Source: Allobosea sp. Root381 (GTDB taxonomy: Bacteria; Pseudomonadota; Alphaproteobacteria; Rhizobiales; Beijerinckiaceae). Taken from it: a stretch of DNA of 64,000 nucleotides. Below the pieces are notes generated by a model. The model saw nothing but the letters and a program-made list of their open reading frames with translations, made no database searches and had not been told where the DNA came from. Below, piece by piece: positions 36,314 to 44,401 of this stretch (positions are counted from its first letter, which is position 1; each line of letters starts with the position of its first letter). The stretch lies in NCBI RefSeq assembly GCF_001429395.1, contig NZ_LMJT01000045.1, positions 62,112 to 126,111 of the forward strand, in the 5' to 3' direction. Both the position numbers and the translations under genes were made by a program.

Positions 36314-37485
36314 CCTTCCGCACCGCCTTAGACCCGGCCGGCCTCCTGCTTGCGATCGCCCGTCCGTCGCTCGGCCGCCCGCTACTCGGCCTCGCCCTGC
36401 TGCTGGGCCTCGCGGCCTGCGACCGCGCCGAGGAAACCGCTCCCACGGCTGGCCGCCCCGTGCAGGTGGTCCAGGTCGAGGCGAGCAAGCTCGCCAGCGC
36501 CATCGAGCTCAGCGGCGAGATCCAGGCCGAGAAGACGGTCGCGCTCGGCTTCCGCATCGCAGGACGCATCGCCGAACGGCCGATCAATGTGGGCGACCGT
36601 GTCGCGGCCGGCCAGATCATCGCCCGGCTCGACCCGACGATCGAGCGCAATGCCGTGACCGCGGCCCGCGCCGCGCTCGAGGCCGCGCGGGGCGAAGTCG
36701 TCACCGCACGCAACGGCTTCGAGCGCCAGGAGCGGCTGATGGGCCAGGGCTTCACCACCCGCCCGCGCTTCGACCAGGCGCTGAAGGCTCAGGAGACGGC
36801 GCAGGCCGCGCTCGAGAATGCCGAGGCACAGCTCGAACTGGCGCAGGACCGACTGCGCTTCACCGAGCTGCGCTCCGAGGTGGCAGGCGTGGTAACGGCG
36901 CGCAGCGCCGAGCCCGGCGAGGTCGTCCAGCCGGGGCAGAACATCGTCCAGGTCGCCCGCGAGGACGGCCGCGACGCCGTGTTCAACGTGCCGGCGCAGC
37001 TCCTCGAGAGCAAGGCCGGCGAGCAGATCGTCCGGGTGCGCCTCGCCGAGGCCCCGGGCGTCAGCGCCTTGGGGCGGATCCGCGAGGTCGCGCCGCAGGC
37101 CGACCCGGTGACGCGGACCTTCCAGGTCAGGGTGGGGCTGCAAGACCCGCCCGAGGCGATGCAGCTCGGCGCGACGGTGGTAGGCGCGATCGAGACCAGC
37201 TCCGCCGTGATCATGTCGATCCCGGCCATGGCTCTGACCCAGTCAGGCGTTTCGCCCGCCGTCTGGATCGTCGACCCGGCGAACTCGACGGTCAGCCTCC
37301 GCCCCATCGACATCCTCCGCTTCGATCCGGACCACGTCATCGTCTCGCAGGGCCTGATGCCCGGCGAGACGATCGTCGCGGCAGGGGTCCAGGCGCTCCA
37401 TCCCGGCCAGCGCGTGGCGCCGCTCCCGCCGCCAGCGGGTACCGGGCGCAGCGCTGCCGCATCTGCGGTCAAGGCGCCGGGCTGA
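36310..37485 (+). CDS. RND efflux periplasmic adaptor lipoprotein (second)
   Basis: This 391-residue membrane-fusion protein has lipobox LAAC (Cys37), a barrel-sandwich segment near 60-95, a hairpin at about 110-180 (RAALEAARGEVVTARNGF) and the barrel domain with REVAPQADPVTRTFQVRVG. It is a divergent copy of the adaptor at 32058. Two different adaptors around one pump suggest a mixed adaptor hexamer or two alternative assemblies. The start is the ATG overlapping the pump stop. Confidence 0.92.
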   Translation: MTFRTALDPAGLLLAIARPSLGRPLLGLALLLGLAACDRAEETAPTAGRPVQVVQVEASKLASAIELSGEIQAEKTVALGFRIAGRIAERPINVGDRVAAGQIIARLDPTIERNAVTAARAALEAARGEVVTARNGFERQERLMGQGFTTRPRFDQALKAQETAQAALENAEAQLELAQDRLRFTELRSEVAGVVTARSAEPGEVVQPGQNIVQVAREDGRDAVFNVPAQLLESKAGEQIVRVRLAEAPGVSALGRIREVAPQADPVTRTFQVRVGLQDPPEAMQLGATVVGAIETSSAVIMSIPAMALTQSGVSPAVWIVDPANSTVSLRPIDILRFDPDHVIVSQGLMPGETIVAAGVQALHPGQRVAPLPPPAGTGRSAAASAVKAPG

Positions 37486-37569
37486 GCGCCCGGGGATCAG
37501 CCGGCCCGGCCCTGCCGGGACGATTTGCGTTTCACCAGACGACAGACAGCCAACCGGAGGACACCGAAG

Positions 37570-38088
37570 ATGAGCGATCTGGTCTTCATCTCATTCCCGA
37601 CCGAGCAGCAGGCCGAGGAGGTCCGCAACAAGGTGCTTTCGCTGCAGCGCGAATATCTGATCGAGCTCGGCGATGCGGTCGTCGTCGTCAAGAACGAGGC
37701 CGGCCACATCAAGCTGAACCAACTGATGAACCTCACCACGACGGGCGCCGCGTCGGGTGCTCTCTGGGGCACGCTGATCGGCTTCATCTTCATGGCGCCG
37801 CTGCTGGGCACCGCGCTCGGCGCGGCCTCGGGCGCGCTTGGTGGCCGGCTGAGCGATGTCGGGATCAACGACAAGTTCATGACGGATGCCGCCGCCGCGC
37901 TGAAACCGAATACGGCAGGGTTGTTCCTGCTCATTCGCAAGATGACCACCGACAAGGTGCTGGCCGACCTGCGCGGGAGCGGCGGCACGCTGATCAGCAC
38001 CTCCTTCGATGAAACGAAAGAGGCGGCCCTGCGCGAGGCCCTGGCGGCAGCGGCGCCCAGCGAAACGGCGGCCCCGGCCGCCACATGA
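37570..38088 (+). CDS. DUF1269 family membrane protein
   Basis: This 172-residue protein has a small N-terminal alpha/beta domain (LVFISFPTEQQAEEVRNKVL), a central glycine-rich hydrophobic hairpin at about 60-100 (GAASGALWGTLIGFIFM and GTALGAASGALGG), and a C-terminal domain that repeats the fold. DUF1269 proteins are membrane-associated and often stress-induced; no function is established. GGAGG precedes the ATG at 37570. Its stop overlaps the next gene by ATGA, so they are co-translated. Confidence 0.88.
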   Translation: MSDLVFISFPTEQQAEEVRNKVLSLQREYLIELGDAVVVVKNEAGHIKLNQLMNLTTTGAASGALWGTLIGFIFMAPLLGTALGAASGALGGRLSDVGINDKFMTDAAAALKPNTAGLFLLIRKMTTDKVLADLRGSGGTLISTSFDETKEAALREALAAAAPSETAAPAAT

Positions 38089-39824
38089 CCGTCGGCGTCG
38101 CGGGCGGCCCTCTCGCCGAGCGGGCGCAATGGGCGCTCGCGACGGCAAGGCTCGACGACTTCCAGCCGCTCCTGCCGGCGGAGGAAGAGGTCGTCGCACG
38201 GCTGCTCAGCGGCAATTACGATCGTCTCGGGGACGGTTCCCGGCCGCAGTCGCCGGACCCCGCTCGCGTCATCCGGGCCTCATTCCTGCGCTTCCTGATG
38301 CTTGGCGGGCAGGAGGGATGCCGCCCGCATGAGAAGGGCATCCGCATCACCGGCGCCTGGATCAGCGAGGTGCTCGACCTCGAGGCCTGCGTCGTCTTCC
38401 GCGACATCGGACTGATCGACTGCCATTTCGAGTCGACGCCGATCCTGCGGGCCGCGATCATCAACCGGCTCTTCCTCGACGGCTCGTCGCTGCCGGGCCT
38501 GCAGGCCGAGCGGCTGGAAGCGCGCGGCGGCGTCTATCTGCGCGGCGCCGAGGTGCAGGGCGAGGTCAATATCAGCCAGGCCCGACTCGGCGGCAATCTC
38601 GAATGCGACGGCGCGACGATCCGCACGTCACGTGGCTATGCGCTCGATGCCCGCGCAACCGAGCTGCGCAATCTGCTGCTGCGCGGCGCCACGCTGCGCG
38701 GCGGCGTCACGGTCGCCGGCGCCCGGATGGCGGCCGATCTCGACTGTGCGGGTGCCGTCATCGAGGCGGCGGAAAGCGCCGCCATCGACGCCGCCGAGGC
38801 CGAGCATGGCGGCAGCGTGGTGTTGCGCCAGGCGCGGATATCCGGCGAGGTCAAGCTCGTGGCCGCGGTAATCGGCGGTGATCTCGATTGCAGCGGCACG
38901 GTCGTCGAGCATCCCGGCATGATGGCGCTCGACATCAGCCGCACCGCCGTCACGGGCGCCTTCTTCATGCGCGGCGGCGCCAAAATCTCCGGCGCGCTGG
39001 CGCTGACGGGCGCTTCGATCGGGACGATCCATGACGAGGCGGCGAGCTGGCCGGCTCACGGCGACCTCCTGCTCAACCGCTGCCGCTACGGCGCCTTCAT
39101 CGCCGCGCCGGTTGATGCGGCAAGCCGGCTCGACTGGCTCTCCCGCCAGGCGCCGGAGCGCTGGGGCGAGGATTTCTGGCCCCAGCCCTATGAGCAGCTC
39201 GCCTCCGTCTTCCGGGAGATGGGCCATAGCGAGGACGCGCGTAGCGTCCTGATCGTCAAGGAGAAGCTGCAGCGCCGCGCGCGCCGGGCCCGCGCCCGCA
39301 ACCCGCTCTGGCGGGCCATGCTGAGGGTGAACGACAATTTCCTCGCCGTGACGGTCGTCTACGGGCGCCAGCCGCTGCTGGCCTTCCTCTGGCTCATCCT
39401 GTTCTGGGTGATCGGCGTCGGCGTCTTCGGCGTGGCCGAGGCGGGCGGCGCCTTCAAGCCGAACAGCGCCGTCGTGCTGCGCTCGCCGGAATGGACGCTC
39501 TGTGCCGTTCCAGCCTCCGAGCAGCGGCCCTTCGGCGCGCCACCTGTGGCGATGAGCGGGCGCGCCGCCCCCGGGCAGACGCAGCTCGCCTGCTACCGCG
39601 AGCAGGCGGAAGCTTCGAGCTACCCTGTGTTCAACCCGCTGTTCTACTCGCTCGACACGCTGCTGCCCGTCCTCGATCTCGGCCAGAAATCCTTCTGGCG
39701 TCCCCACCCGATCAACCGCTCCGGGGTGGTCGCGATCAATTATTTCTATTTCCAGGCCATCGTCGGCTGGGCGCTCAGCCTGCTCGCCGTCGCGGGCTTC
39801 TCGGGGCTGGTGAAATCCCCATGA
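38085..39824 (+). CDS. Membrane-anchored beta-solenoid-like protein (579 aa)
   Basis: No characterised family is recognised with certainty. Residues 75-335 consist of imperfect strand repeats such as GGVYLRGAEVQGEVNISQA, LRNLLLRGATLRGGVTVAGA and GGSVVLRQARISGEVKLVAA, with recurring LDC/LEC turns. This fits a right-handed beta-solenoid like pentapeptide-repeat or related proteins. One membrane helix lies near 429-447 and a second near 552-574. Between them is a loop of about 105 residues with two cysteines (TLCAV, LACYRE) that may be periplasmic and disulfide-linked. It overlaps the DUF1269 gene by ATGA. Confidence 0.75.
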   Translation: MTVGVAGGPLAERAQWALATARLDDFQPLLPAEEEVVARLLSGNYDRLGDGSRPQSPDPARVIRASFLRFLMLGGQEGCRPHEKGIRITGAWISEVLDLEACVVFRDIGLIDCHFESTPILRAAIINRLFLDGSSLPGLQAERLEARGGVYLRGAEVQGEVNISQARLGGNLECDGATIRTSRGYALDARATELRNLLLRGATLRGGVTVAGARMAADLDCAGAVIEAAESAAIDAAEAEHGGSVVLRQARISGEVKLVAAVIGGDLDCSGTVVEHPGMMALDISRTAVTGAFFMRGGAKISGALALTGASIGTIHDEAASWPAHGDLLLNRCRYGAFIAAPVDAASRLDWLSRQAPERWGEDFWPQPYEQLASVFREMGHSEDARSVLIVKEKLQRRARRARARNPLWRAMLRVNDNFLAVTVVYGRQPLLAFLWLILFWVIGVGVFGVAEAGGAFKPNSAVVLRSPEWTLCAVPASEQRPFGAPPVAMSGRAAPGQTQLACYREQAEASSYPVFNPLFYSLDTLLPVLDLGQKSFWRPHPINRSGVVAINYFYFQAIVGWALSLLAVAGFSGLVKSP

Positions 39825-39926
39825 GCGGGCAGCAAGGCCGGGCCACCATTCCTGGAACACGCACCCGGCCGGATTGCGCTTGGCCGCATCCCGTCGCATG
39901 AACCGACAGAACCGGCAGGGGTGCAG

Positions 39927-40982
39927 ATGACGAGCGGCAAGATCCATCAAGGCGCGCAGGTTCTGATCGCGCTCATCCTGGTCGTCGCCGCGCTGTCGGT
40001 GGCGAGTTCCGTCTTCGCGCCGGTCGCCTTCGCGCTGTTCATCATCGCGCTGGTCTGGCCGCTGCAGCGCAGCCTCCAGGATTTCCTGCCGCGCATGCTG
40101 GCGCTGGCGATCAGCATCGTCGTCATGGTGCTGGCCTTCTTCGCCTTCGGTTCGCTGATCGTCTGGGCCTTCGGCCGCGTCGGCCGCTGGATCGTCAGCG
40201 ATGCGGCGCGCTTCCAGTCCTTCTACGACCAGGCCACGGTCTGGCTCGAAGGCCACGGCATCGCGGTGACCGGGCTGTGGGCGGAGAATTTCAACGTCGC
40301 CTGGATGCTGCGCACGGCGCAGACGGTGACGGGTCGGCTCAACACGACGATGAGCTTCTGGCTCGTCGTTCTGGTTTACGTCATCCTCGGCCTGCTCGAG
40401 GTCGAGGATTTCGCCCGCAAGCTGAAGACCATGCGCAACCGCGTCGTCGGCGACGTGCTGCTGCGCGGCAGCGCACAGACCGCGGCGAAGCTCTACCGCT
40501 ACATGCTGGTGCGCACGGCGATGAGCGTCGTCACCGGCCTCCTGGTCTGGGGCTTCGCGAAGTTCGTCGGGCTGCCGCTCGCCGCCGAATGGGGCTTCAT
40601 CGCCTTCTCGCTGAACTATATCCCCTTCCTCGGGCCGCTGGTCGCGACCGTGTTCCCGACGCTGTTCGCGATGACGCAGTTCGGCTCGTGGCAGGCCGTG
40701 GTCGCGGTCTTCGCCTGCCTGAACCTGATCCAGTTCATCGTCGGCAGCTATGTCGAGCCGCGCGTGTCCGGCAGCGCGCTGTCGATGTCGCCGGCACTCG
40801 TCCTGTTCTCGGTGTTCTTCTGGAGCTACCTCTGGGGCATCTTCGGCGCCTTCATCGGCGTGCCGATCACCATCGCGCTGCTGACCTTCTGCAGCCAGCA
40901 CCCGGCGAGCCTCTGGGTGGCGGACCTGTTCGGCTCGCCCTCACGCAAGCCGGTTCCGGCGAACGATGTCGTCAAGGCTTGA
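39927..40982 (+). CDS. AI-2E/PerM-family transporter
   Basis: This 351-residue inner-membrane protein has about seven to eight membrane segments and the family end LVLFSVFFWSYLWGIFGAFIGVPIT. Unlike the longer paralogue at 20795 it has no soluble C-terminal extension. Substrates in this family range from autoinducer-2 to ions, and none can be assigned here. The start is taken as the ATG at 39927; a GTG at 39921 in the same frame is also possible. It converges on the metallophosphoesterase gene across a palindromic repeat. Confidence 0.9.
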   Translation: MTSGKIHQGAQVLIALILVVAALSVASSVFAPVAFALFIIALVWPLQRSLQDFLPRMLALAISIVVMVLAFFAFGSLIVWAFGRVGRWIVSDAARFQSFYDQATVWLEGHGIAVTGLWAENFNVAWMLRTAQTVTGRLNTTMSFWLVVLVYVILGLLEVEDFARKLKTMRNRVVGDVLLRGSAQTAAKLYRYMLVRTAMSVVTGLLVWGFAKFVGLPLAAEWGFIAFSLNYIPFLGPLVATVFPTLFAMTQFGSWQAVVAVFACLNLIQFIVGSYVEPRVSGSALSMSPALVLFSVFFWSYLWGIFGAFIGVPITIALLTFCSQHPASLWVADLFGSPSRKPVPANDVVKA

Positions 40983-41033
40983 GAAAGTTCGCTCGCAGCG
41001 CAACCGGGAAGAAGACAACCGAAGCACCTTGCC

Positions 41034-41063
41034 CGTCATTGCGAGCGCAGCGAAGCAATGACG
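41034..41063. repeat. REP-like palindrome between convergent genes
   Basis: Arms CGTCATTGC and GCAATGACG, a perfect 9-bp inverted repeat, enclose the 12 bases GAGCGCAGCGAA. Elements of this sequence type are dispersed in several Hyphomicrobiales genomes (family knowledge from memory). Its place between two stop codons suggests it also acts as a bidirectional 3-prime end. Confidence 0.65.
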
Positions 41064-41074
41064 ATCGGCCAGCC

Positions 41075-42811
41075 TCAAGACCCTGTCTCGGGAGGCGCAA
41101 CCTCGACCCGTTCCGGCGCGAGCAGAGCAAGCCCGCCATCGGGGGCCGCCCCGAGGCGGTGGATGTAGAAGGCCGTCGGCTCGTCATCCGTCGCCTCCAT
41201 CACCGGTGACGGCGCCGAGACGATGCGCAGCCGGCCGCAGCGGCCGATCCAGTCGATATGGCGGTGGCCGTGCAGCGCAACGAGCCGGTGCGCCTGCGGC
41301 TTGAGCAGGCGCACGAAGCGGCTGCCATTGATCAGCGCCGTGCCGATCCGCTCGGAGAAGGCCTTGGCCTGCTGCGGATATTCGACCGGATGATGATGCA
41401 GCGCGACGATCCAGCGCGCCCGCGGATACTGCCCGAGCGCGACCAGCATCGCCTGCATGTCCTCCTCGGCGACGAGGCCGAGCGCGTTGGTGAAGGAAAA
41501 ATGCGTCTCGGCATTCGAGTTCAGCAGCAGTATGCCGAGACCGTCCGGCTCGTCCGGCGGCAGCACCAGCGGGAAGATCTCCTGCCAGAGGGCCGACAGC
41601 CCGAAGGACAGGCGCAGGCTGCCGGCATCGGCGAAGGCAGCGATGGCCGGGCGCTCGGTTTCAAGCCGCTCGGACAAGCTGCGGCCGACCTTGCCCTCCA
41701 CCTTGTCCATGACATGCACGCGCCCGCCTTGCAGCGTCTCCATCGCCGAGAGCGTCCGCATCTGCCGCAGCCGCTTGCCCGGGCTCGTCGGGAGTTCGAG
41801 ACGGGCTGGATTGGCGCGGTCGACGATGTTGACGTCGTGGTTGCCCGGCAGGATCAGCGTGCGCGCGGCGAGCTCGGGATGGCTCGCCAGCGCGTCGAGG
41901 AACTCGGCCCACTCGGCCGAGCGGCCGGCATCCGTCATGTCGCCCGTGATCAGCACCGCATCGAGCGGCGCTTCGGCATGGATGGCCGCCAGCCTTTCGA
42001 GCACGAGGTACAGTCGATCGTTGCCGCGCGGACCGGCACGGCCGCTCTCGATGCGGAAGCCGTAGCGCTCGCCGACGACATGGATGTCGGAGAGATGTGC
42101 GACCCGCCATTGCCGTCCGGCGGACGCGGTTTCGTCGAAGCCGGAGAGATCGCGCGGCTGGGCCATCAACGCGTCGACGATGCCCCAGGCCAGTGAGGCG
42201 ATGGCGAGATAGGCGCTCATCACGCAAGCCGTGTTGGCAAGCGCAGGCACGACGAGGCGGAGGGGCTGCGCGAGATCGGCGAACTCGCCGACCCAGCGCG
42301 TCGCAGGCCAGATCGCGACCGCGAAGCCGCCGGCGACGACTACGGCGCCCAGCCCCGCAGCCAGCGCCGTCAGCGCCCGCAGCCGGGCCCGGCTGCCCTC
42401 GCTCGCGCCGACGGGCAGGAAGCGCTCGGCGAAATGGCGCATGCCTTCGCGGACGAGCACATATCCTGGCTGGACGGCGAGCGAATTCAGCGCCCAGAAG
42501 CTGCGCTCGACGGCCCGGAACAGCGGCCGGAAGCCGAACCAGCCGAGCGCCGCAATGCCGGCGAGGACAAGGAGCGGCCCGAGCCCCGCCAGCGCCGTGA
42601 TGCGGGTGGAGACGGTCCCGAGCCAGGCCGTGGCGAGGAGCGGTGCGACACCGAGCAGGACGCCGGGAAGCAGGGCCAGGATGACCCATGCCAGGACGAG
42701 CTTCGGCAGGTTGATCTCGCCCAGCAGCGTGCCCGCGATGGCGATCAGCGAATGCTGCTTCGTGCTGCTGGCGTCGTCCTCGGCGTCGCCGTCGCGTGGT
42801 TCGATCAGCAT
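41075..42811 (-). CDS. Membrane-anchored metallophosphoesterase
   Basis: This is a 578-residue protein. The N-terminal 220 residues hold about four membrane segments. The rest is a calcineurin-like phosphoesterase domain with all dimetal motifs: Asp242 and His244 (DIHVVGE), Asp291 (GDMTD), Asn324 and His325 (GNHD), a HHHP motif near 470, and HGHRH at 514-518. Members cleave phosphomonoesters or diesters such as cyclic nucleotides or lipid headgroups. Having both the membrane region and the soluble domain suggests a lipid or membrane-proximal substrate. The substrate is not determined. Confidence 0.9.
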   Translation of the reverse strand: MLIEPRDGDAEDDASSTKQHSLIAIAGTLLGEINLPKLVLAWVILALLPGVLLGVAPLLATAWLGTVSTRITALAGLGPLLVLAGIAALGWFGFRPLFRAVERSFWALNSLAVQPGYVLVREGMRHFAERFLPVGASEGSRARLRALTALAAGLGAVVVAGGFAVAIWPATRWVGEFADLAQPLRLVVPALANTACVMSAYLAIASLAWGIVDALMAQPRDLSGFDETASAGRQWRVAHLSDIHVVGERYGFRIESGRAGPRGNDRLYLVLERLAAIHAEAPLDAVLITGDMTDAGRSAEWAEFLDALASHPELAARTLILPGNHDVNIVDRANPARLELPTSPGKRLRQMRTLSAMETLQGGRVHVMDKVEGKVGRSLSERLETERPAIAAFADAGSLRLSFGLSALWQEIFPLVLPPDEPDGLGILLLNSNAETHFSFTNALGLVAEEDMQAMLVALGQYPRARWIVALHHHPVEYPQQAKAFSERIGTALINGSRFVRLLKPQAHRLVALHGHRHIDWIGRCGRLRIVSAPSPVMEATDDEPTAFYIHRLGAAPDGGLALLAPERVEVAPPETGS

Positions 42812-43152
42812 CGTCTCATCATGGTCCCGAGGTCGTCATGGCGGGCGGCCGGCCAGTAACCATGAACGCGATCCGAAGCGGAACGGCCCGCCCGGAAAAT
42901 GGGACATCGGGCACAGAACTGAGACAGGCGGCAAATGACCAGCACTGCCCCGGATGCTACGTTATCGTCGCGGCTGAATGCAAGTTCAGATCTGACCGAC
43001 CAGCAAGAGATTTCACCATCGCATGAAACTGGAAAGAACAATTTCTTCCAGCGATAATATTTATTCCAAATGGCGACAGCACTCTGCTTGGACGCCCCTC
43101 TCCGGCCGCCGGCGGGCTGGCGTGACTGAGAGCCTGTTTGGCAACTCCATCA
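42812..43152. other. Intergenic region upstream of the antiporter operon
   Basis: No gene was found in these 341 bp, which lead into the palindromic repeat at 43153. Positions 42960-43080 are clearly richer in A and T than the surroundings. They include a 6-bp inverted repeat CTGGAA/TTCCAG at 43029-43051 and a GATAATATTTATT stretch that could hold a promoter. The divergent metallophosphoesterase promoter should lie near 42812-42900. Confidence 0.4.
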
Positions 43153-43272
43153 GCGCTCATCCTGAGGAGCCATTCCGGAAGGAAGGGCGTCTCGAAGGAT
43201 GTTTCAGGAGGCTCGGGAGGCATCTGGAGCATCCTTCGAGGCGCCGCTTCACGGCTTCTCAGGGCGAGGGCT
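43153..43272. repeat. Dispersed palindromic repeat, copy 1 (about 120 bp)
   Basis: The outer arms (CTCATCCTGAGGAGC-like left, CTTCTCAGGGCGAGG-like right) and inner arms (GGGCGTCTCGAAGGATG left, CATCCTTCGAGGCGCC right) form a long imperfect hairpin. A second copy lies at 50681-50796. This copy ends 43 bp before the mrpE-like start, so it is likely in the leader of the antiporter operon or just upstream of it. Confidence 0.75.
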
Positions 43273-43315
43273 GGAGGGCCCAAACGGGCTCCGAGCGCCT
43301 CGACCGGGGCTTGCG

Positions 43316-43828
43316 ATGAGCCCTTCCACGATCCCTCGCCTGCGCCCCTCTCGCAGCGCGCTTCTCCTGCGCGCTCTCGGCTTTCTCGCGCTCTGGCTCG
43401 CGCTGATCGGCACCGCCGCGAATGACTGGCCCTTCGGCCTGCTCGCCGCCGCCGCCGCGACATGGGCCAGCCTCGCGCTCTGGCCACCGGACAGCCGGCT
43501 GTCCCTGCCCGGCCTCGCACGCTTCGTGCTGCGCTTCCTGCCGCAGGCGGTGGTCGCAGGGGTAGACATCGCCCGGCGCGCCATGGCACCGCGCATCGCG
43601 CTGAACCCAGGGCTGGTCGACTACCAGACGACGCTTCCCGCCGGCCTCGCGCAGGGCGCGATGTGCGCGGTGATGAGCCTCCAGCCAGGGAAGCTCCCCA
43701 TCTCCTGCCAGGCCAGCGGCGCCATGCTGATCCATTGCCTCGACACGGAGACGCAGGTGGGGGCCGAGCTCGCCGCCGACGAGGCCGCCTTCCTGCGCAT
43801 CCTGCCGGAAAGGGGCCGGCATGGCTGA
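43316..43828 (+). CDS. mnhE: Na+/H+ antiporter subunit E (MnhE/MrpE-like)
   Basis: This 170-residue inner-membrane subunit has two hydrophobic N-terminal segments (LGFLALWLALIG; FGLLAAAAATWAS). The MnhE core is near 65-140, with PQAVVAGVDIARRAM and LPAGLAQGAMCAVMSL. It forms part of the multi-subunit Mrp cation/proton antiporter. It is the first gene of a seven-gene run with overlaps at every junction and overlaps mnhF by eight bases. The ribosome site at the chosen ATG (43316) is modest. Confidence 0.88.
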   Translation: MSPSTIPRLRPSRSALLLRALGFLALWLALIGTAANDWPFGLLAAAAATWASLALWPPDSRLSLPGLARFVLRFLPQAVVAGVDIARRAMAPRIALNPGLVDYQTTLPAGLAQGAMCAVMSLQPGKLPISCQASGAMLIHCLDTETQVGAELAADEAAFLRILPERGRHG

Positions 43829-44111
43829 CGTCCTGACTGCCATCGCCCTCTTCATTCTCGCCGCCATCGCGCTCGGGTTGTTCGCCGTGCTGCGCTCCCG
43901 CGTCGCGATCGAGCGGATGATGGCGGTGCAGTTGCTCGGGACGGGCGGCGCCGCGACGCTGCTCCTGCTCGGCGCGGCCACGGCCCAGCCGGCGCTCGCC
44001 GATGTGGCGCTGCTGCTGGTGCTGCTCTCGGCCTTCTCCTGCGCGGCCTTCACGCTCGGCGAGCGCGGGGCTGCGGCCGATGAGCCGGCCGAGCCGGGCC
44101 AGTCGTCATGA
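43821..44111 (+). CDS. mnhF: Na+/H+ antiporter subunit F (MnhF/MrpF-like)
   Basis: This 96-residue protein has three membrane helices and the MnhF signature around LGLFAVLRSRVAIERMMAVQ. It belongs to the Mrp antiporter module with subunits E and G on either side. Its start lies inside the end of mnhE and its stop overlaps mnhG by ATGA, so translation should be coupled. Confidence 0.88.
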   Translation: MADVLTAIALFILAAIALGLFAVLRSRVAIERMMAVQLLGTGGAATLLLLGAATAQPALADVALLLVLLSAFSCAAFTLGERGAAADEPAEPGQSS

Positions 44112-44401
44112 TCTCGCTGGCCGACAGCTTTACGCTGGCCTTCGTCGCAGCCGGGGCATTGCTGTTCCTGGCCGGCACGCTCGGATTGCTGCGCTTCCCG
44201 GACACGCTGAGCCGGCTGCACGCGCTGAGCAAGGCCGACAATCTCGGCCTCGGCCTGATCGTGATCGGGCTGCTGCCGCAGACGCAGACGATCGCCGGCG
44301 GGGTGAAGCTGGTCTGCATCTGGCTGCTCGCGCAGCTTTCGGCGGCGACCGCGAGCCAGCTCATCGCCGGCATCGCCGCGCGCCGGCAGCCGGACGCATG
44401 A
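44108..44401 (+). CDS. mnhG: Na+/H+ antiporter subunit G (MnhG/MrpG-like)
   Basis: This 97-residue, three-helix subunit has the conserved block TLGLLRFPDTLSRLHALSKA (residues 24-43) typical of MnhG and MbhC. It overlaps mnhF and the following DUF4040/MnhB gene by four bases each. Confidence 0.92.
   Translation: MISLADSFTLAFVAAGALLFLAGTLGLLRFPDTLSRLHALSKADNLGLGLIVIGLLPQTQTIAGGVKLVCIWLLAQLSAATASQLIAGIAARRQPDA

Noticed and set aside
38628..40901. 757-codon minus-strand frame opposite the beta-solenoid and AI-2E-family genes
   Set aside because: Its content is the mirror image of two supported genes, and no ribosome site or family match is seen.
42950..43090. A/T-rich patch as a sign of a transferred gene or a tRNA remnant
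   Set aside because: No cloverleaf, integrase, direct repeats or gene fragment could be seen. It more likely contains promoter DNA.
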